Part shown: one piece after another, positions 34,570 to 41,861 of the stretch
How positions within the stretch are numbered: the first letter of the stretch is position 1
How the letters are laid out: every line of letters starts with the position of its first letter
Notes under the pieces: generated by a model
The model's database searches: none
Seen by the model: the letters and a program-made list of their open reading frames with translations, nothing else
Told to the model about the DNA's origin: nothing
Translations under genes and position numbers: made by a program
NCBI RefSeq assembly: GCF_900102525.1
Contig: NZ_FNBZ01000007.1
Location: forward strand, 248,001-312,000
Source: Allobosea robiniae
Lineage (GTDB): Bacteria > Pseudomonadota > Alphaproteobacteria > Rhizobiales > Beijerinckiaceae
Direction of reading: 5' to 3'
Length of the DNA: 64,000 nucleotides

Positions 34570-35352
34570 TCAGATCACGGAACGGCGCGAGGCGATGCCG
34601 CCATCGACGGTGAAGATCGCGCCGGACGTGTAGCCGGACCGGTAGGAGGCGAGGAACACGATCAGGTCGGTGACCTCGTGGATATGGGCCGGGCGCTTCA
34701 GCGGATAGCGCTGCTGCAACTCCTCGTAGCGGCCGGCATCGCCGAGCCAGTCGGCCGCGCGCTTCTTCAGCATGTTGTAGATGCGGTCCGTATCGACCGG
34801 CCCCGGGTTGACGCCCACCACCCGGATATTGTCGTCGAGCGAGTGGCCGCCGATGGCGCGGGTGAAGGCCATGAGGCTGGCATTGCCGGTCGTGCCCGCG
34901 ACATAGGCGGGGTCGAAAACCTCGCCGCCATTGCCGATATTGTTGATGATGACGCCGCCGCCGCGCGCCTTCATCAGCGGATAGAGCGCACGCGTGAGGT
35001 TGATATAGCCGAAAACCTTGAGCTCCCAGCCGGCACGCCATTTCGCCTCGTCGACGTCCCACAATGTACCGCTGGGGATGACGCCGGCATTGTTGACGAG
35101 AATATCGATATCGCCGACGGCCGCGACGAGGCGTTCCACCGCGCCCGCAATCGTCAGGTCGACCGCATGCGCCGTCACCGTCACGCCATGGCCGGCCTCC
35201 AGCTCGCGCTTGAGCGCCTCGAGCCTGTCGCCGGAGCGCGCCACGACATGAAGATTGCAGCCCTCCTCGGCGAATGAGCGCGCCAGCCCCTCGCCGATGC
35301 CCTGGGACGCACCGGTGATCAGGACCGTCTTGCCCTTCAGCTTAAGATCCAT
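34570..35352 (-). CDS. SDR oxidoreductase
   Basis: Classical short-chain dehydrogenase of 260 residues: VLITGASQGIGEGLARSFAE, NNAGVIPSGTLWDVD and VVGVNPGPVDTDRIYNM. The YxxxK position is atypical: the segment AYVAGTTGNASLMAFTR gives Tyr followed by Thr rather than Lys four residues on, so activity may be altered. GYTSGAIFTVDGGIASRRS is a normal C-terminal part. It is co-transcribed with the hydrolases downstream. Confidence 0.85.
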   Translation of the reverse strand: MDLKLKGKTVLITGASQGIGEGLARSFAEEGCNLHVVARSGDRLEALKRELEAGHGVTVTAHAVDLTIAGAVERLVAAVGDIDILVNNAGVIPSGTLWDVDEAKWRAGWELKVFGYINLTRALYPLMKARGGGVIINNIGNGGEVFDPAYVAGTTGNASLMAFTRAIGGHSLDDNIRVVGVNPGPVDTDRIYNMLKKRAADWLGDAGRYEELQQRYPLKRPAHIHEVTDLIVFLASYRSGYTSGAIFTVDGGIASRRSVI

Positions 35353-35397
35353 TGTCGCTTTCTCCCTTTGATGAGCGCTGCGGCGCGGCAGACCGGC

Positions 35398-36531
35398 TCA
35401 GAACAGTTTGACGTCTTCGTTTTGGCCACGAACCTGCTCGACCATGGTCGGCAGCAGCTCGACGAACTCCTCGACCCAGGCGGTCGGGACCGTGGTGCTG
35501 ATCTTGACGAACCGGTCGCCGAAATTGGGTGTGTGATAGGCGCCCTGGCGGATCATGATGTCGTGCTTCTGAAAGGCTGCGACGAGCGCCTCCGGCTTCA
35601 CCCCGGCGCGCTCGCATTCGAGCACCACGAAATTGCCGTTCGACGGGAAGACCGGCAGGGACAGGCCTGGAATCCTGTCGGCAGCGTCCTTGATCAGTTT
35701 CTGGTTGGCGCGCTGCTGCGACAGGACGCCGGGAAACCACTCGGCTTTGATGCCGAGGCCGGCGAGCGCCGCACGCTGGGACAGGATGTTCGAGCCGAGA
35801 TTGTTCGGCGGCGCCGCCGAGAGCTTCTCGATGATGTCGGGATGGGCGACGACCGCGCCGACGCGCATGCCGGCCAGGCCCAGCCATTTCGAGAAGCTGT
35901 AGATGGTCAGCGTCCGCTCGGGGTAGCGCGTCGCCGCCAGCGTGTGCTCATGCGCGAAATGGCGATAGGTGCAGTCGTGGATCAGGTAGGCACCGACCTC
36001 ACGCGCGGCTGCCACGATGCCGTCGATCTCGGCCGCCGTGCAGGCCGAGCCCAGCGGATTGTTCGGATCGACGATATAGATGACCTTTGTCTTCGGCGTG
36101 ATCGCCGCTTTCAGCCGCTCCGGCGCAAGGCGATAGCCGTATTCCTCGCCATAGATCGGAATTTGCGTGACTTTCGCGCCAACGGCGCGCGCAAAGGCCA
36201 TCGGCCAGTTCCAGGTCGGATCGGTGGTGATGAACTCGTCGCCCGGTCCGAGCAGGCTGTGGCAGACATGATAGAGTGAGGCGACCGCCCCGTCGGAAAC
36301 CAGCGCCGCCTGCCCCTCGAGGCCGAGATCGGCGACGATGCCGTGGCGCAGCTCCTCAAGCCCTGCCGGCGGCGCGTAGATGTGGAACTCCTCGTCGCGG
36401 ATGCATTTCTCCATCGCCGCCAGCACGGCAGAATGCGGCGTCGCGTGATTGGTGTTCTGCCCCATCCAGCGCAGGCCGGCCGTGTTCACCAGCCGGTCGA
36501 AATGGGCATTGCGAACCTCGAAGGTTTTCAT
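35398..36531 (-). CDS. Class I/II aminotransferase
   Basis: Fold-type I PLP enzyme of 377 residues. The PLP lysine is K215 in YSFSKWLGLAGMRVGAVVAH, the NNP motif is in IVDPNNPLGSACTAAEID, and the cofactor Asp/Tyr occur in LIHDCTYRHF. Start at 36531 is preferred because GGAGATGTC precedes it. It leads the minus-strand unit with the SDR, hydrolase and amidohydrolase genes (45-base gap). Together they suggest catabolism of a nitrogen compound carrying an amide and an amino group. Confidence 0.86.
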   Translation of the reverse strand: MKTFEVRNAHFDRLVNTAGLRWMGQNTNHATPHSAVLAAMEKCIRDEEFHIYAPPAGLEELRHGIVADLGLEGQAALVSDGAVASLYHVCHSLLGPGDEFITTDPTWNWPMAFARAVGAKVTQIPIYGEEYGYRLAPERLKAAITPKTKVIYIVDPNNPLGSACTAAEIDGIVAAAREVGAYLIHDCTYRHFAHEHTLAATRYPERTLTIYSFSKWLGLAGMRVGAVVAHPDIIEKLSAAPPNNLGSNILSQRAALAGLGIKAEWFPGVLSQQRANQKLIKDAADRIPGLSLPVFPSNGNFVVLECERAGVKPEALVAAFQKHDIMIRQGAYHTPNFGDRFVKISTTVPTAWVEEFVELLPTMVEQVRGQNEDVKLF

Positions 36532-36652
36532 GACATCTCCGCGGCGTATCGCCATTTTGGTATAATGAAAGCGACATAAAGCTCTTTCGTGGGGAGTGTT
36601 TGCACAGAACCCGCATACCAAACAACCTAAAAACGCAGCTTGTCGGTAAAAA

Positions 36653-36681
36653 ATTATGCAGGAATTGATTTTGTGCATAAT
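36653..36681. promoter_or_regulatory. Inverted repeat in the aminotransferase/ABC divergent promoter
   Basis: ATTATGCA (36653-36660) and TGCATAAT (36674-36681) are perfect inverted copies with centres 21 bases apart, two helical turns, in the 236-base AT-rich gap between the divergent aminotransferase and transporter genes. TATAAT occurs at 36561-36566. The GntR protein encoded at 39618 is a plausible ligand. Confidence 0.5.
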
Positions 36682-36767
36682 GACACTTGCGCACGGCGGA
36701 GATCACGGTGATGCTGGTGTCAGCGTCGCCACAGGCAGGCCGGCGACAATAAAAGGGGAGATATCGG

Positions 36768-37862
36768 ATGCGTGTTTCACGTCGCACTGCTCTCAAGGGC
36801 TTCGGTGCCGCTGCAGCGGCAGCCATGACGAGTGCCATCGCCATGCCCGCGCTCGCGCAGGGGCTGAAGAAGGTTTCGTTCACGACCTCCTGGATTCCCG
36901 AAGGACCGAACCTTTTCGCCTATGTCGCGCGCGACAAGGGTTTCTGGAAGCGCCATGGGCTCGACGTCTCGGTGGCGCGCGGTTCAGGTTCGGGAGCGGC
37001 GGCGCAAGCGGTCAGCGCCGGCACCTTCGATTTCGGCATGGCGGCCACCCCGACGGTGATCGTGCAGGCGGCGAAGAAGCTGCCGATCACCTGCATCGGC
37101 CAGATTAACTACGACGCGCTGATGGGCATCGGCGTCCTGTCGGGTTCGCCGATCAAGGGCCCCAAGGACCTCGAAGGCAAGAAGCTCGGCGCCAGCGTGA
37201 CCTCCGGCGAATACCCGTTCCTGCCGCTCTATGCCGAGAAGGTGGGCCTCGACCTCTCGAAGCTCCAGATCCTGCAGATCGACGGCAAGGTGCGCGAGCG
37301 CACGCTGGTCGAGAAACAGGTCGATGCGGTCTCGGCCTTCGCCACCAGCACGGTACCGTCCCTGGCGCCGCTCGGCACCGATGTCCGGTTCATGCTGTTC
37401 TCCGCGGCCGGCATCGAGTTCTACGGCCAGTCCCTGACGACCCAGCCAGCCCGACTAAAACAGGACAAGGCGCTGTGCGAGGCTTTCGTCCAGGGGGCCA
37501 TGGACGCGATCAAGTTCACGATGACGAATTTCGACGAGTCCGTGGACATCTTCCTGAAGGCCAATAGCGAGGTCGCCATTTCCTCGACCGGCAAGGAATA
37601 CGCCCGGATCGGGCTCGGGCTGACGAACCTCACCAATCTCGTGCCTGAGGTTAAGCAGAACGGCTTTGGCTGGGCCGATCCGGCCAAGGTCGCCATGATG
37701 GCCGATCTCGTGATGAAATATGCAGCCGGCGAGGGAGCGGTGAAGCCGGATGTCGGCACGCTGTTCACCAATGACTTCATCGGCAAGCTCAAGCTGACGC
37801 CGGAAGAGCTCGCCGCAGCCGAAAAGAGCGCCGCGCCGTTCCGCAAATATGTCGGCTCCTGA
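36768..37862 (+). CDS. ABC transporter substrate-binding protein (NMT1/SsuA-like), Tat-exported
   Basis: Periplasmic binding protein of 364 residues with a twin-arginine signal ([20 protein letters not shown] ... AMPALAQ). The mature part resembles nitrate/sulfonate/pyrimidine-type receptors: [40 protein letters not shown] and [16 protein letters not shown]. It would deliver the substrate of this gene cluster to the permease/ATPase encoded downstream. Confidence 0.88.
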   Translation: MRVSRRTALKGFGAAAAAAMTSAIAMPALAQGLKKVSFTTSWIPEGPNLFAYVARDKGFWKRHGLDVSVARGSGSGAAAQAVSAGTFDFGMAATPTVIVQAAKKLPITCIGQINYDALMGIGVLSGSPIKGPKDLEGKKLGASVTSGEYPFLPLYAEKVGLDLSKLQILQIDGKVRERTLVEKQVDAVSAFATSTVPSLAPLGTDVRFMLFSAAGIEFYGQSLTTQPARLKQDKALCEAFVQGAMDAIKFTMTNFDESVDIFLKANSEVAISSTGKEYARIGLGLTNLTNLVPEVKQNGFGWADPAKVAMMADLVMKYAAGEGAVKPDVGTLFTNDFIGKLKLTPEELAAAEKSAAPFRKYVGS

Positions 37863-37890
37863 CCGGCCCATCGCACGAGGCGACAACCTG

Positions 37891-38766
37891 ATGCTGAGTT
37901 TGGCACCCAAGGTGGAGCGTCCCGCGGCCGAGGCACCTCTCGTCTCGGCCACGGATGTCCAGAAGACCTATTTCACGCGGCAGTCGCCGATCCATGCGGT
38001 CGCCTCCGCGTCGCTCGACGTCGCCAGGGGCGAATTCGTGTCGCTGCTCGGCCCGTCGGGTTGCGGAAAGTCGACGCTGCTGATGATGATCGCCGGGCTG
38101 GAACGGCCGACATCGGGCTCGATCACGTTGGCGGGCGAGCCCGTCGCATCGCCACGCCGCGACATCGGCATCATCTTTCAGGATGCGACGCTGCTGCCGT
38201 GGAAGAGCACGCTCGAGAACGTGCTCTTCCCGATCCGCATCCTGAAGCTGCCGATGGAGACCTATCGCGACAGGGCCCATGGCCTGCTCAAGATGGTCGG
38301 CCTCGCCGGCTTCGAGCACAAGAAGCCGGGCGAGCTCTCGGGCGGCATGCGCCAGCGCGTCGCGATCTGCCGGGCGCTGATCCACGATCCGGAAATCCTG
38401 CTGATGGACGAGCCTTTCAGCGCGCTCGACGCCATCACCCGCGACCAGATGAATGTCGCCCTGTCGGAGATCCTCGAGACCTACCGCAAGACCGTGATCT
38501 TCGTGACGCATTCGATCCGCGAAGCCGCCTTCCTGTCCGATCGGGTGGTGGTGATGGGCGGGCGGCCCTCGACGATCATTCTGGACAAGAAGATGCCGTT
38601 CCCCCGGCCGCGCCGCTTCGAGATCGAGGAAACGCAGGAATTCGCCCAGGTCTGCCGGGAGCTGCGCCTGACCATCGAAGCCGCGCATGGGCATGGGCAG
38701 GATGGGCATGAGCAGGATGCGCCCAGGCCCGCTTCGAGCCCGGCCGCCGTCAGCGTCATCGAGTGA
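37891..38766 (+). CDS. ABC transporter ATP-binding protein (SsuB/TauB-like)
   Basis: ATPase of 291 residues: Walker [13 protein letters not shown]-loop [14 protein letters not shown], signature [16 protein letters not shown], Walker [14 protein letters not shown] and the switch His in [16 protein letters not shown], all typical of sulfonate/nitrate/taurine importers. The start at 37891 has GAGGCGAC upstream; an ATG at 37849 overlapping the receptor gene is an alternative. The C-terminus has an unusual His/Gly/Asp-rich tail encoded by a 15-base duplication. Confidence 0.9.
   Translation: MLSLAPKVERPAAEAPLVSATDVQKTYFTRQSPIHAVASASLDVARGEFVSLLGPSGCGKSTLLMMIAGLERPTSGSITLAGEPVASPRRDIGIIFQDATLLPWKSTLENVLFPIRILKLPMETYRDRAHGLLKMVGLAGFEHKKPGELSGGMRQRVAICRALIHDPEILLMDEPFSALDAITRDQMNVALSEILETYRKTVIFVTHSIREAAFLSDRVVVMGGRPSTIILDKKMPFPRPRRFEIEETQEFAQVCRELRLTIEAAHGHGQDGHEQDAPRPASSPAAVSVIE
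38689..38718 (+). repeat. 15-base tandem duplication in the ATPase C-terminal tail
   Basis: GGGCATGGGCAGGAT (38689-38703) is followed directly by GGGCATGAGCAGGAT (38704-38718), one mismatch. In frame it encodes the [10 protein letters not shown] tail after the last conserved ATPase helix. Confidence 0.7.
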
Positions 38767-38774
38767 GGTCCAGC

Positions 38775-39605
38775 ATGGCAAAGCTCACCATCGGCACCGA
38801 GACCGGCGCCGTCCTTCCGGCGTCCGATACCGGCCGCTTCCGGGGTTCCGCCGGCCTGAGCAGCGTCGTCCTGCCGCTCGGCCTGGCCTTTTTCGTGCTG
38901 GCGGCCTGGCAGCTCTACGTCACGATCTTCCAGGTCCCCTCGGTCATCCTGCCCTCGCCGATCTCGATCGCGCGCTATATCGTCGACCGCTACGACATCC
39001 TGCTGATGCATGCGGTGCCGACCACTTTGGAATCCGCCGTCGGCTTTCTGCTCGCGGTCCTGCTCGGCGTCGCGATCGCCGTCCTCATCACCTATTCGGA
39101 CATGGCGCGCGAGGCGCTTTATCCGAACCTGATCTTCTTCCAGCTCATCCCGAAGATCGCGCTTGCCCCGCTCTTCATCATCTGGCTCGGGGTCGGCTCG
39201 CAGTCGCGCATCGCGTTCTCGATATTCATCGCCTTCTTCCCGATGGTCATCGCGACCACCGCCGGCTTCCTGAGCGTCGACCGCGGCATCCTGAGGCTGT
39301 GCCGCTCGCTGACGGCCACGGAATGGCAGATCTTCACCAGCGTGCGCTTTCCGACCGCGCTGCCGCATATCTTCAGCGGCATGAAGATCGCGATCACGCT
39401 GGCGATCATCGGCGTGATCATCGGCGAGTTCATCACGGCACAGGCGGGCCTCGGCTATCTCATCATCTTCGCGACGGCACGCGCCGATACCGAGGTGTCG
39501 ATGGCGGCCATCGTGGTGCTTTGCATCTGCGGCCTGCTCCTCTATGGGCTTGTGGCGCTCGCGGAGATGGTCGCGAACAGATTTTACTCGGCAGACAGCC
39601 GGTGA
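38775..39605 (+). CDS. ABC transporter permease (SsuC/TauC-like)
   Basis: Integral membrane permease of 276 residues with about six helices: GLAFFVLAAWQLYVTIFQVP, FLLAVLLGVAIAVLITYSDM, the binding-protein-dependent loop in GVGSQSRIAFSIFIAFFPMV and TEWQIFTSVRFPTALPHIFS, then IAITLAIIGVIIGEFITAQA. It completes a canonical receptor-ATPase-permease importer. Start at 38775 has GTGAGG upstream. Confidence 0.9.
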   Translation: MAKLTIGTETGAVLPASDTGRFRGSAGLSSVVLPLGLAFFVLAAWQLYVTIFQVPSVILPSPISIARYIVDRYDILLMHAVPTTLESAVGFLLAVLLGVAIAVLITYSDMAREALYPNLIFFQLIPKIALAPLFIIWLGVGSQSRIAFSIFIAFFPMVIATTAGFLSVDRGILRLCRSLTATEWQIFTSVRFPTALPHIFSGMKIAITLAIIGVIIGEFITAQAGLGYLIIFATARADTEVSMAAIVVLCICGLLLYGLVALAEMVANRFYSADSR

Positions 39606-39617
39606 GGCGCTGACCTG

Positions 39618-40331
39618 ATGGCGCGAATGAACGGATCGATGACGCCAGACGAGCCTGAATCGCTGTCGGCCGGAGTGGTCAACCGCCTCGAGGAGGAAAT
39701 CCTCAAGGGCATCCGGAGGCCGGGCGACAAACTGGACGAGCGCCAGCTCGCCGAGCAGTTCGGCATGTCGCGCACGCCCGTGCGCGAGGCGTTGCAGCGC
39801 CTCGCCGCCAGCGGTCTCGTGGTGTCGCGGGGCCGTCAGGGGCTGCAGGTCGCGCAGATGTCGCTCGCCGACCTCCTGGACGCGTTCGGGGTCGTCGCCG
39901 AGCTGGAGGCCTTCGCCTCCTCCCAGGCCGCGCGCCGCATCCAGCCGGAGCAGCGGGCGCTTCTCCAGGCGGCGCACCGCTCCTGTGCCGAAGCCGCGGC
40001 GGCCGAGGATGCGGAGGCCTTCTATGCGGCCAATCTCGTTTTCCATGAGCTGATCGCCGCCGCCAGCCATAACCGCATCCTGCAGGACGAGTTGCGGCGG
40101 CTGACGCTGAAGATCTCACCCTATCGCCGCACCATCACCTATCAGCCTGGACGGATGTATTCCTCGATCCCCGAGCACGAGCGCGTGATGGATGCGATCC
40201 TGCGGGGCGACGGCGTCCAGGCTGCGCAGATGATGCGCTCGCATGTGACCTTGCTGGGCGAGGGGCTGTCGGATCTGCTGCATTTCCTGCGCTCCTCCGG
40301 CGGGCACGGGCTGCTGGCGGAGATGCCCTAA
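39618..40331 (+). CDS. GntR-family regulator, FCD subfamily
   Basis: This 237-residue regulator has a winged helix (about 15-80: GDKLDERQLAEQFGMSRTPV, REALQRLAASGLVVSRGRQG) and an all-helical FCD domain (about 90-220, with the metal-binding His of ANLVFHELIAAASHNR and MRSHVTLL). It starts 12 bases after the permease gene, so it is probably transcribed with the transporter and may control it through the inverted repeat at 36653-36681. Confidence 0.88.
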   Translation: MARMNGSMTPDEPESLSAGVVNRLEEEILKGIRRPGDKLDERQLAEQFGMSRTPVREALQRLAASGLVVSRGRQGLQVAQMSLADLLDAFGVVAELEAFASSQAARRIQPEQRALLQAAHRSCAEAAAAEDAEAFYAANLVFHELIAAASHNRILQDELRRLTLKISPYRRTITYQPGRMYSSIPEHERVMDAILRGDGVQAAQMMRSHVTLLGEGLSDLLHFLRSSGGHGLLAEMP

Positions 40332-40363
40332 GCCCGCGCTTCCGTTCGCCGCGCAGGCCGATT

Positions 40364-41020
40364 TCAGCGCTTCCGAAACGCCGGGCCGCCGAACATCGCA
40401 TCCCCCGCTTCGCCCTCGACGATCTGCGGAAGCAGCGCTTTCCAGGCCGCGATCATATCGGCGAAATAGCCAGGGTCCTGGCGCAGCACGGTCTGCACGC
40501 CCATGCCGCGCACCAGGCAGACCGTCAGGTTGAGGATGATGCGAGCCTCCCGGGCCGTGCGCTTCTCCGGGTTGCAGAACTCCACCCAGGTCGAATCGAG
40601 CGCCTCATGGAAGCGCTTGACGACGGGAACCATCCGTTCGCGCAGATCGGCATCGTTGCGCGCCTCGGTGATCATCTCCAGCGAGAGATAGAAGAAGCGG
40701 CCGGAAAACAGCTCCCAGAGAAAGCCGACGAAACCTTCGAGCGACAATTCGCCGTTCTGGACACGCCGGGCGACGGCGCGGATCTCCGCGGTGCCGTCGT
40801 CGAGCAGTCGTTCCATCGCCGCCAGGATGATGTCGGCCCGCGCCGGGAAATGGTAGAGCAGCGCCCCGCGGGACACTTGCGCCCGTTCGGCGATCTCCTG
40901 CGTTGTCGCCGCGTGGTAGCCGACATCGTGGATCACATCGAGCGTCGCCCCGATCAGTCGCTCATAAGTCGCGACGCTGCGCGCCTGCTGCTGGCGCTCG
41001 GAACGCGAAGCCTGCTTCAT
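40364..41020 (-). CDS. TetR-family regulator
   Basis: TetR/AcrR regulator of 218 residues from the ATG at 41020. The helix-turn-helix is clear in VIHDVGYHAATTQEIAERAQ and VSRGALLYHFPARADIILAA (about residues 25-70). The C-terminal half is helical, with no identifiable ligand motif. It diverges from the isochorismatase-family gene and likely controls it. An upstream ATG at 41137 would read through the operator-like sequence and is unlikely. Confidence 0.87.
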   Translation of the reverse strand: MKQASRSERQQQARSVATYERLIGATLDVIHDVGYHAATTQEIAERAQVSRGALLYHFPARADIILAAMERLLDDGTAEIRAVARRVQNGELSLEGFVGFLWELFSGRFFYLSLEMITEARNDADLRERMVPVVKRFHEALDSTWVEFCNPEKRTAREARIILNLTVCLVRGMGVQTVLRQDPGYFADMIAAWKALLPQIVEGEAGDAMFGGPAFRKR

Positions 41021-41082
41021 CTCTGCGCCCACCTGTCCGCTCCCCTCTGTGCTGCCTCGCCCGGCCGGCGCGTCGACATCAT

Positions 41083-41107
41083 AAAAAACAATCTTGCCTG
41101 ATTTTTT
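41083..41107. promoter_or_regulatory. AT-rich imperfect inverted repeat (candidate TetR operator)
   Basis: AAAAAACAATC (41083-41093) and GATTTTTT (41100-41107) flank TTGCCT in the 143-base divergent gap between the TetR and isochorismatase-family genes. Its position and symmetry suit a TetR site. Confidence 0.4.
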
Positions 41108-41163
41108 CAAGGGGATACCGTGCCCGGATCGCGACACGAATGCGCGCAGGGAGGAAAGAAGCC

Positions 41164-41802
41164 ATGACGAGTGACGACTATCAGAACCGGAGCTACGGCG
41201 AGATTCCGGTCGGCTTTGGCAAGAAGCCGGGCATCGTTGTCGTCGACTTTCAGACAGGCTTCACCGACGCCCAATATCCGCTCGGCGGCGCCCCGCTCGT
41301 CATGCGCGCCGTGGAGAACACCGCCAGGCTGCTGGAGGTGGCGCGCCGCTACAACGTGCCGGTCGCGAACTGCAACACGGCCTATATGAACGAGCGCGAG
41401 ATGCCCTACTGGAAGATCACCGCCGTGCGCGAGACCTTCCGGCACGACCATCCGAGCGCCGCCTTCGACCCGCGTATCCACGATCCCGCCTACGATCTCA
41501 CGGTCTGCAAGAAGGCACCCTCGATCTTCTTCAACACCGGCGTGAGCGACTACTTCAACAAGGAGCGCGTCGACACGGTGATCGTGACCGGCTGCAACAC
41601 CTCGGGCTGCATCCGCGCCACCTCGATCGACAGCTTCAGCTATCGCTACCGGACCATCGTTCCCGAGGATTGCGTCGGCGATATCGAGGAACAGCCCCAT
41701 CGCGACAACCTCCGCGATCTCGGCCGCCGCTATGTCGACATCTCTGATCTCAAGACCGTGCTGGCCTATCTCGAAGACTGGCACAAGCAGAACGCCGCCT
41801 GA
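41164..41802 (+). CDS. Isochorismatase-family amidase (N-carbamoylsarcosine amidase/maleamate amidohydrolase type)
   Basis: Cysteine hydrolase of 212 residues. The catalytic triad is visible as Asp28 (GIVVVDFQTGF), Lys117 (TVCKKAPSIFF) and Cys149 (VTGCNTSGCIRATSIDSF). The TGCxTSGCxRAT form is characteristic of N-carbamoylsarcosine amidase and maleamate amidohydrolase rather than nicotinamidase. GGGAGGAAAGAAG precedes the start. It would release ammonia from a small carbamoyl or amide compound and fits the nearby M20 amidohydrolase. Confidence 0.87.
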   Translation: MTSDDYQNRSYGEIPVGFGKKPGIVVVDFQTGFTDAQYPLGGAPLVMRAVENTARLLEVARRYNVPVANCNTAYMNEREMPYWKITAVRETFRHDHPSAAFDPRIHDPAYDLTVCKKAPSIFFNTGVSDYFNKERVDTVIVTGCNTSGCIRATSIDSFSYRYRTIVPEDCVGDIEEQPHRDNLRDLGRRYVDISDLKTVLAYLEDWHKQNAA

Positions 41803-41811
41803 AACAGTTCA

Positions 41812-41860
41812 GCACGGTCGATGCCCGCCGGCTCAGGCTGATCGGCGGGCCACATCGTGC
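41812..41860. terminator. Stem-loop between convergent genes
   Basis: GCCCGCCG (41823-41830) pairs with CGGCGGGC (41843-41850), with additional outer pairing CGATG/CATCG and GCACG/CGTGC. It fills the gap between the convergent amidase and FAD dehydrogenase genes and probably ends both transcripts, although there is no U-tract. Confidence 0.5.
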
Positions 41861-41861
41861 T

